A stretch of DNA of 64,000 nt from Galeopsis tetrahit (lineage: Eukaryota > Streptophyta > Magnoliopsida > Lamiales > Lamiaceae): contig OY776133.1 in the NCBI GenBank assembly GCA_963675135.1, positions 43,555,494 through 43,619,493 of the forward strand, in the 5' to 3' direction. The first letter of the stretch is position 1; every line of letters starts with the position of its first letter. The position numbers and the translations under genes are program-made. The notes under the pieces were generated by a model, which was not told the origin of the DNA, searched no databases, and worked only from the letters and a program-made list of their open reading frames with translations. Positions 56,647-64,000 of the stretch are shown here, one piece after another.

Positions 56647-56736
56647 AATGGAGTAGTATATTTGATGCATAGGATAGTTGGTTTTGGTTGAGCGTTAGTG
56701 ATTTGTTTTTCCTATGTATCCCTAAAAAAAAAACAG

Positions 56737-57115
56737 TAACAACTAACAATATGCAAAATAACTAAACCAAAACAAGTAGAACCCGTCAATTCGATCTTGA
56801 AGTAATTTATTGATGATCGAGTCGATGATTGCGATATGAATGGATGATTATAAATAAGAATTGGTTAGAAAATTAATATAAATGAATTGATTTCACACCT
56901 TTCTACAAAAAAATTCATGGTATCAGAACCACTCACGCCAATACACGTCCTAAGTTAAATTCCAGTTGAAAGTAATTTCACCCATATTAAATTGTTCATT
57001 CAATGAATCTCTTCCCCAGAGGGGAGATGTGATAATTTAGCTCACGAGTGAGAGTGAATATTAGTGAATTATAAATGAATTAATTTCAAATATCTCTACA
57101 AGTTCGAACTTTTAG
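56737..57115. other. Intergenic DNA upstream of subtilase copy 2
   Basis: Contains TGGTATCAGAACC at about 56929-56941, which resembles a copia primer-binding site without a recognisable LTR. It also contains two diverged copies of a GTGAAT…ATAAATGAATT(G/A)ATTTCA…TCTACAA block (about 56868-56910 and 57053-57101). No gene. Confidence 0.45.
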
Positions 57116-59401
57116 ATGTATATGAATTTTTTTAAGAAACAATATATAGACTCGATCTTAAACCAAATCAACACAAAGCTAGGTTTTGAAATATCTCTAC
57201 AAGTTCGAACTTTAGTATTTCTCTTCCATGTTGAAATTGTTTTGGGACAAAGAACCACTTACATTGTCCACATGGACAAATCCTTCATGCCCAAACCTTT
57301 CTCAAACCATAACCATTGGTACTCCCACGCTATAAACTCCCTTAGCCCCAAATCTTCCGACCACCATCAAGAACCACCTCGACTAGTTTACACTTACGAC
57401 AACGCGTTCCATGGATTCAGCACAAAGTTTTCAAAAGACGAACTCAAAGCCCTGGAGAAGTCTCCAGGGTTCGTCTTCGCGTTTATCGACAAACACGTCA
57501 CACTCGACACCACTCACACCTTCAAATTCCTCAATCTAAATCCTTCCACAGGGCTATGGCCGGCTTCTGATTATGGCAAAGATGTGATCGTGGGAGTCAT
57601 TGACACCGGAGTTTGGCCCGAGAGTCCCAGCTTCAAAGACGATGGCATGACTGAAATTCCGAAAAGATGGAAGGGCATTTGCGAGGCAGGGCAAGAATTC
57701 AACTCCTCCATGTGTAACAAAAAGCTCATTGGAGTTCGGTATTTCAACAAGGGCGTTATAGCTGCGAATCCGAATACAACACTAAGCATGAACTCTAGAA
57801 GAGACAGTGAAGGCCACGACACACACACGTCATCCACCGCTGCTGAAAATTATATCGAGGGAGCTTCGTTCTTCGGCTATGCGTCGGGAACTGCACGAGG
57901 CATGACGCCTCGTGCTCGTGTCGCCATGTATAAGGTCCTCTGGGACGTAGGCTTAGGGGGTTATGCTTCGGATGTCCTGGCAGGCATGGATCAAGCAGTG
58001 GCGGATGGCGTTGACGTAATTTCCATCTCCATGGGGTTCGACGATGTTCCCCTGTATCAAGACCCGATAGCCATAGCTTCTTTCGGAGCTATGGAGAAGG
58101 GCATGCTCGTTTCGTCTTCTGCTGGAAACGAGCACACCATTGGAAGTTTACATAACAGAATCCCATGGGTGTTAACGGTTGCAGCGGGCTCCATCGACCG
58201 TTTCTTTGGCGCAACGTTAACTTTGGGTAGCGGCGTTACACTCACAGGTTGGAGTATGTTCCCTACAGATGCTCTTGTTTACAAAATGCCTCTTATTTAC
58301 AACAAAACGGTGTCGTCTTGTACCTCAGCAGAGGCACTTATAGCGACTGTTGGTAATGGGATAGTAATCTGCGAGAAAACGGCTCTATTTATGATCAAAT
58401 GAACGTTGTCGCAATGTCAAACGCTGCTGCTGCAATATTCATCTCAGACTATAGGAATTTATTCAGTATTTTCACAACTGCAGGCGTGGTTATTAGTCCG
58501 AAAGACGCACCAATTGTGATAGACTACGCAACAAAATGGAATAAGCCATTTGGTAGCATAAAATTGCCCCAGACAATTGTAGGGGTTAAGCCTGCACCGT
58601 TTGTTGCTTGGTACACTTCACGAGGCCCTGCACCGAGCTATCCAGGCGTACTAAAGCCCGATATCATGGCCCCGGGGTCACTCGTCTTAGCTTCATGGAC
58701 CTCGGGTAGAAAGACGGCATCCATTGGGTCTAAACTCAACTTAACTAGCGATTTTGTTGCTGTTTCCGGGACATCAATGGCTTGCCCTCATGCTTCGGGC
58801 ATAGCTGCGCTTCTCAAAGGCGCGCATCCCGACTGGAGCCCAACTGCTATTCGTTCAGCGATGGTAACGACGGCTAACCCTTTAGATAATACTGGGAATA
58901 GCATTAAGGACTCGTTCTTCGACTATGAAGCAACTCCTCTGGCAATGGGAGCAGGGCAGGTTGATCCGAACTGAGCACTTGACCCGGGCCTAATTTACGA
59001 TGCTAGTGTCCAAGATTATATGAATCTTCTTTGCGCGATGAATTTCACTGGGAATCAAATCTACACCATTACTAGATCGAACAAGTGTTCTGGAAATACG
59101 TCCATGGATTTGAACTACCCGTCCTTCATTGCATTGTACCCCAATCAAACAACCGCCACATTGGTATGAGGCGACGTCGTATGAGATTCATGTGACGGCA
59201 CCAAGTGGGTCAAAAGTGACCGTGTACCCGACTGCATTGATATTTGGTAAGAAATATGAGAAGCAGAGTTATTCTGTGTTGATAGAGTATACTAGTAGCG
59301 GTGGAGCAGTGACATTTGGTTCGATAACATGGGTTGAGGATGATGGTAAGCACTGGGTCGGAAGTCCCATCGTGGTTTCGCCTATGATTCCTACTTGGTA
59401 G
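57116..59401 (+). pseudogene. Subtilisin-like protease (SBT1.9-like) pseudogene, copy 2
   Basis: Intronless. The hydrophobic stretch LVFLFHVEIVLG and I9 prodomain (TTYIVHMDKSFMPKPF) are present, but the original start and half the signal peptide have been replaced by a short copied segment. The triad can be followed: Asp in GVIDTGVWPES (57602-57604), His in EGHDTHTS (57815-57817, where the usual next Gly is Asp), and Ser in SGTSMACPHASG (58774-58776). Lesions: a 2-nt insertion near 58374 (frame change, stop at 58400), TGA at 58972-58974 replacing an Arg codon, and a deletion of about 35 nt near 59165 in the C-terminal domain. The C-terminus ends SPMIPTW plus TAG. Overall similarity to copy 1 is very high, so the two are recent duplicates in opposite orientation. 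Confidence 0.92.
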
Positions 59402-59408
59402 TATTTCT

Positions 59409-59859
59409 TGTTGGAATTAATGAGTGAGAAATTAATTTGGATTCTCAGACGTAGTGGTCAAGAGCCACCTCCCACGTATGCGTGAATTTAGGCGCAAGTA
59501 TCTCCACAATTCTCTCCAACCTCCAGGCCTGAAATTCGCCCCTCTGCTCCCTCTACTATCTTCTCGTCCCTCTGCAGTGTGTTGAGCTCCCAAAAGCCTT
59601 ACACTGTTCTTTCTTGTGCCGGATTTATTTCCGAGAGTATTCAGTTCGTACTTAGTACGTTCGCCGAGGCTTCGTATACAGTGGTGCTACTATGTACGAA
59701 GTAGAAGTCGTTTTACCTTTGGGAACGGAACACCATACCAGTCAAGCACTACCTGTGCGTATTCTGTTCTGCGGGAAAGGGTTTTCCCTTGACTCGACTT
59801 GTTTTTTATCTGACTCTTCGATATTGCAGTATACACTATTATGCGTATAGTTTCCAACA
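59409..59859 (+). repeat. 5' LTR of the right-hand copia (451 bp)
   Basis: Begins TGTTGGAATTAATGAG and ends GTTTCCAACA, giving TGTTG..CAACA termini. The following ATCGCAGAACAGAATA does not match the usual initiator-Met PBS, so a different primer tRNA, or a tRNA fragment as in some copia elements, may be used. The second LTR is outside the window. Confidence 0.8.
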
Positions 59860-59922
59860 ATCGCAGAACAGAATATATATTAATCTATTTTCGGACTTAA
59901 TTAATTTAATTAATTTACTGCA

Positions 59923-60635
59923 ATGTCGAAGTCGAATGATAACATGGATGTTGACCCCACTGATATAGAGGTCGTGCATGGTACTGAGAATATTGGCAAC
60001 GATGCCAATAAGGAAACGTCTCCTGATCGATCAGTTTCACACAGTTCTGATATAGGAAAACAGAATGACCATGCTAAAAGGGTTAGGAACAGAAGCGATC
60101 CGTTTGCACCTATTCCTCATTTCCACAATCCCATGAGGGATCAGATGTTTACTTTCTCTGCACCTGGGCCGAGGCCAATGGTCGTACAAGGAGAAAAACC
60201 TGAGAAATTTTCAGGAACTGAATTCAAAAGATGGCAAAGTAAGATGCGATTTTACCTAACCATGCTTGGAATGGATAGGTTTCTGACCGAAACTAAACCG
60301 ACACAACCTGAGGCAAGTGCTAGCCAACAGGAAAGGATTTATTATGATCAGTGGTCAAGTGGTGATTATCTGTGCAGAAATCACATAATTGGAGGACTTT
60401 CGGATACACTCTACAGTTTCTACTGTGACATAAAATCTGCCAAAGAGCTGTGGGAGTCCTTGGAGAAGAAGTACAGAACTGAAGGTGCTGGATTGAAGAA
60501 ATTCGTCGTTGCACAACTGTACGGTTTTAAGATGGATGATAACAAATCTGTAGTGGATCATGTCCAGAAACTGCAGATTATTTTCCATAAGATAGCTGCT
60601 GAAGATATGGTTTTACCTGATGCGTTCCAGGTAGC
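59923..60635 (+). pseudogene. Copia Gag, N-terminal part (interrupted)
   Basis: ATG at 59923, acidic N-terminus (NDNMDVDPTDIEVVHG), then the gag core with FSGTEFKRWQSKMRFYL and SAKELWESLEKKYRTEG, typical copia gag motifs. The frame is intact up to the insertion at 60635. The reading frame continues after the insert at 62355 with the gag C-terminal half. Confidence 0.88.
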
Positions 60636-62354
60636 TGACTTGAATGAAATTTTTAGGTCAATAAGTTTTTGACTAACTACTTCCCCTCAAGCATAAGGGA
60701 TCGTAGTAGTATATACGTAAGTATTTCGCCCAAGTAGTATCGAACCACGGGAGGTAGACTAGTGCAATGGATCCCTAAAGTTGTACGTCGTCATAACTAA
60801 TGTAGCTACGTTTTCGGGTTTTGAATGCAAAACTAAAGCTAAACAATAATCTAAAGACAATAAATTAAACTAAACACAATCTAAAGTCTAACAAGTAATC
60901 AAACTACTAAATCACAAAACAAGAAATTGACAAGCAAGACAAAGAACAACCACGAATTAGATTCGAAGAAGTGCAAGTGTGTGAATGCTTCGAATGTTCT
61001 CTACCTAGTGAAATCGAGTGGAATTGTTTATACCATTTTTATGCTTCAATTTGAATTTGCTAAGAGCATCAAGATGCTAGGATGAAAATCGTTTCCCTTC
61101 GGGTACTATAGCCTTACGTCTAAGGTGTTCCCAAACCCGGTAATAAGACATCTTCCTAATCCTCATCAACTACCCAAATAACCATTCAAGTACTTAATGT
61201 CTCCTAATGGGGGTTCTAATACGATTAACTCTCTCTCGACGAATTAAAAGTATAATAAACGCATTTGTATACCAACAACTCACACCATAAATTTAAACAT
61301 GTTCATGTAACTCTCGTCTACGCTAAACATGCCTCAAAATATGGATTAATAGAAGCAAATACACAAAGCACCAATAAAACCCAATAAGAGAAGCAATAAT
61401 CCAAATATCAACAATAATCAAAGTCTAAACAATTCACACATTCAATAATCACATGGTTTCAAACACCCAAAGCATAAAAAGCTTAGCCCATGGTGTTTGA
61501 GAAAACACCCATGGCTAAAACAACAAGAAAACTAGAAATAAACATGAAAATAACAATATTTAGAAAAGAGAGAGTTTGGGTGGAAGTCACCTTGATGATT
61601 CTTCAACAATCTAAGCTATTACAAGTGAATGTAACCTTAATCTTCAAAAGCCCAAACTACATACTAAATTTGAAGCTAATCTATGGAATTAAATTTGCAA
61701 AAAATGTTGAAAATCTATCTGAGAATGAAATTAGGGTTTGAGTGTGTGAAAAAGTGAGGCCAAGCCTCCCCAACAATCTGATTTGAGATGTATTTAAGCC
61801 TTCCAAAAGTGTGTGAGACGAAATTGACAAGTTGGTCCTTGAAGTTCTTCAAAATTCGCAAAATTCTCCAAAAAACGTAAGTTCAAACGGCCAACCGAGT
61901 GAGTTCACTCGACCGCCCGAGTGAAAATGGATTACAGTACAAAACTGGGTTCTAGATCCCAAACGGGTGCCAGTGTGGGCTCAAACGGCCGCTAGTGTGA
62001 AATCATTTCACTCGACCGCCAGTGTGGGCTCAAACGGGCGCCAGTGTGAAATCATTTCACTCGGCCGCCAGTGTGGGCTCACTCGACCGCCCGTTTGGTT
62101 TCTGCTCCTTGGACTTTTTCTTCTATTTTTCTTGGCTTTCCTTGCTCGTCCTTCAACCGACATCAATTCCCATGCGCCAATGCTCGTTTTCCTTCTAAAA
62201 TGGACTATTTCACCTTGTTTCCTACACTTTGAACACATTTCTTGACAACAAGGTTAGTAGCACAATTTCTATCAATTACGACCAAAATCACATCAAAATG
62301 CTACAATAATATAGCAATAATGAACACAAATATGAGCAATCTCACACCCAATCA
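60636..62354 (-). mobile_element. Solo-LTR-like insertion, copy B (1719 bp, TSD GTAGC)
   Basis: Reverse-complement relative of 9620-11339: ends TGACTTGAA…CCAATCA, flanked by GTAGC at 60631-60635 and 62355-62359. Removal restores the gag frame. Alignable blocks such as the one around 61115-61330 (minus strand GCATGTTTAGCGTAGACGAG in copy A) look about 90% alike by eye. It has no coding capacity and contains the inverted counterpart of the GC-rich minisatellite (61880-62095). Confidence 0.85.
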
Positions 62355-64000
62355 GTAGCTACCGTGGTCGAGAAACTGCCTTCATCATGGAAGGATTTTA
62401 AGTCATATCTAAAGCACAAACGAAAGCTTATGAGCTTGGAGGATCTGATTATCCGTCTCAAGATTGAGGAGGACAATCGAAAGAGAGAAGGCAAGGGACC
62501 TGCCCTCCAGATTGAAGCCAAGGCTAACTTGATGGAACAAGGGGGTCCGTCAAGGAAAAGAAAACGTCCCAATGAGTCTGCTGCCAACACAACGAAGGTT
62601 GTGAAGGGGAAGGGTCCTGCCACAAAGCAGAAATTCACTGGAAATTGCTATAATTGTGGGAAACCAAACCACAGGTCCAGTGAGTGTCGTCAACCCCGTC
62701 GTGACGACAAGGGAAAAGGCAAACAGAAAGTACAAGATTCTGTGAACCTTACAGATTTGGATATGTCCGCAGTAGTGACGGAGGTCAACTTGGTGGACAA
62801 TAAGAAAGAGTGGTTTGTGGACACGGGTGCCACCTGCCACATCTGCTCGGAGAGATCTGCATTCTCAAGCTATTCTCCTTCTGATGGGAGAAAGTTATTC
62901 ATGGGCAATCAAGCCTCATCTGAAGTGGCTGGAATTGGGTCGGTGGTGCTAAAGCTGACATCTAGAAAAGAGCTAACCTTGAAGAACGTGCTGCATGTCC
63001 CAGACATCCGGAAGAATCTGATTTCGGGATCTCTTCTAGTTAGCAATCAATTTAGACTAGTCTTTGAGTCTGATAAGATAGTTCTAAGTAAGTTTGGTCA
63101 CTTTCTCGGGAAGGGTTATCTCGAGAATGGTTTATTTAAATTAAGCACAATGGTTGTAAGCCCCAAAGGCAAACAAGTTATTAATGAAATTGCTTCCACT
63201 TCTGCTTATATCGTTGAGTGTTCCTCTTTATGGCATTTTAGATTAGGACATGTGAATTTAAAATCCATAAAACGATTAGTAAATCTCGATTTACTTAAGA
63301 TTGACAATATTGATGCATCCAAACGATGTGAAATATGCACGGAAGCAAAAATGACCAAACTACCATTTAAAGCTGTTGAAAGGAACACTACTCCTCTAGA
63401 CTTAATTCACACGAATGTATGTGATTTGAAGTTTGTACAAACTAGAGGAGGGAAAAAGTATTTTATTACTTTTATAGACGATTGTACAAGATCCTGCTAC
63501 GTTTACCTCTTAAGAAGTAAAGACGAAGCTATAGAAGCTTTTAAACGTTACAAAAATGAAGTAGAGAATCAATTCGACACTCGAATTAAATCAATTCGTA
63601 GTGATAGAGGTGGAGAGTACGTAGCTCCGTTTGAACAATTACGTAGCTCCCTTACTCCCCTCAGTCCAATGGTGTTGCGGAAAGGAAAAACCGAACACTA
63701 AAGGAGATGATGAACGCAATGTTAATCAGCTCTGGTCTACCTCAGAACTTGTGGGGGGAAGCTATTCTGTATGCTAACCACATTCTGAATAAGATTCCTC
63801 ATAAAACTAAGGATCAAACTCCTTATGAAATATGGAGGAAACGAAAACCTTCATACAAATACCTCAAAGTGTGGGGGTGTTTGGCTAAGGTTGAAGTACC
63901 ACTTCCTAAACAAGTTAAAATCGCCCCTAAAACAGTCGATTGTATCTTTATAGGATACGCTTCAAACAGTAGTGCCTATCGATTTCCGATTCACAAATCT
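62355..64000 (+). pseudogene. Copia Gag C-terminus, protease and integrase (incomplete at window edge)
   Basis: After the insert, gag continues (VEKLPSSWKDFKSYLKH) with an intact zinc knuckle CYNCGKPNHRSSEC. Protease follows as WFVDTGATCHICSE. Integrase has LWHFRLGHVNLKSIKRL and CEICTEAK (HHCC finger complete), then a first catalytic Asp position that reads HTNVCDL, so the usual HTD Asp appears as Asn, followed by RSDRGGEY. A deletion near 63640 shifts the frame and removes about 40 nt around the segment before NGVAERKNR. The frame then continues to the window end with a conserved WGCLAKV and CIFIGYA block. Not functional as it stands. Confidence 0.85.

Larger units (their letters stand above)
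51650..56733 (+). mobile_element. 5'-truncated L1-type LINE (non-LTR retrotransposon)
   Basis: Contains the 3' part of ORF1 (zinc knuckle), a long ORF2 (endonuclease, RT, zinc-binding region, RNase H) and a short 3' UTR ending in ten A residues (56724-56733). The 5' boundary near 51650 is approximate: the DUF4283-like start of ORF1 is missing, as expected from incomplete target-primed reverse transcription. I could not find a convincing target duplication. Two stop codons in ORF2 suggest moderate age. Confidence 0.9.
59409..64000 (+). mobile_element. Ty1/copia element, runs off the window, with a nested solo-LTR insertion
   Basis: The 5' LTR is 59409-59859, followed by gag, protease and integrase in copia order. 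The 3' part lies beyond 64000, so the TSD cannot be tested. It inserted seven bases after the stop of subtilase copy 2. Gag is cut at 60635 by the 1719-bp element and resumes in frame at 62355. Confidence 0.88.

Noticed and set aside
56920..56945. TGGTATCAGAACC taken as a primer-binding site of an LTR element
   Set aside because: No LTR end of the TG..CA type directly precedes it and no gag follows. The next gene is a subtilase pseudogene. Left as a possible relic only.
58399..58974. Separate small genes in subtilase copy 2
   Set aside because: The frame is the continuation of the subtilase after a 2-nt insertion. The pieces align continuously with copy 1 and are one pseudogene.
1..64000. 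tRNA, rRNA, snoRNA or miRNA genes
   Set aside because: No cloverleaf with A and B boxes, rRNA core or convincing precursor hairpin could be recognised by eye. The hairpin-forming segments found are MITE or MULE inverted repeats.

Overview
The window is plant nuclear DNA, and a dicot is most likely. The support is spliced genes with GT..AG introns, an RLCK/RLK-type kinase and subtilases of plant type, Ty1/copia elements including a Sirevirus-type one, an L1-type LINE with a plant-style RNase H tail, and Stowaway, Tourist, hAT and Mutator-type DNA elements. About two thirds is transposon-derived. No prokaryotic operon, CRISPR array or rRNA/tRNA gene was seen.

Layout: 1-2154 ends in a short three-exon RING-H2 gene or gene fragment. 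3143-6996 is a young non-autonomous LTR element on the minus strand, with 1558-bp LTRs and TSD GATAT. 7287-28439 is an old Ty1/copia element with 128-bp LTRs ending in TA..TA (TSD AGACC). It carries two further insertions: a 1720-bp solo-LTR-like element in its integrase (9620-11339), and a 15-kb Sirevirus-type copia (13304-28333, TSD ATGTA) in its 3' LTR. The Sirevirus has a very long third ORF region. 28445-31635 holds retroelement debris and an interrupted Stowaway MITE.

The best conventional gene is a seven-exon receptor-like kinase (32944-35737, +, 480 codons), with MITEs in intron 1 and downstream. Next come a subtilase pseudogene on the minus strand (37104-39637, broken by a 566-bp microhomology deletion and a hAT insertion), small DNA transposons, a third subtilase scrap (43033-43145), a truncated minus-strand copia (43380-44790) and a 3.5-kb Mutator-like element (46453-49981, 9-bp TSD). 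That element has minisatellite-bearing inverted arms and a GC-rich core.

51650-56733 is a 5'-truncated LINE whose ORF2 is interrupted by only two TAG codons. 57116-59401 is a second subtilase pseudogene, on the plus strand. Seven bases after its stop begins another copia element (59409 to beyond the window), whose gag is split by a second copy of the solo-LTR-like element in the opposite orientation (60636-62354).

Functionally, only the kinase, and possibly the RING protein, look able to make a host product. The rest records layered insertion, nonsense and frameshift decay, and repair scars. Exon, LTR and TSD coordinates were derived by hand from the bases. Lineage names rest on recognised motifs, not on a database search.
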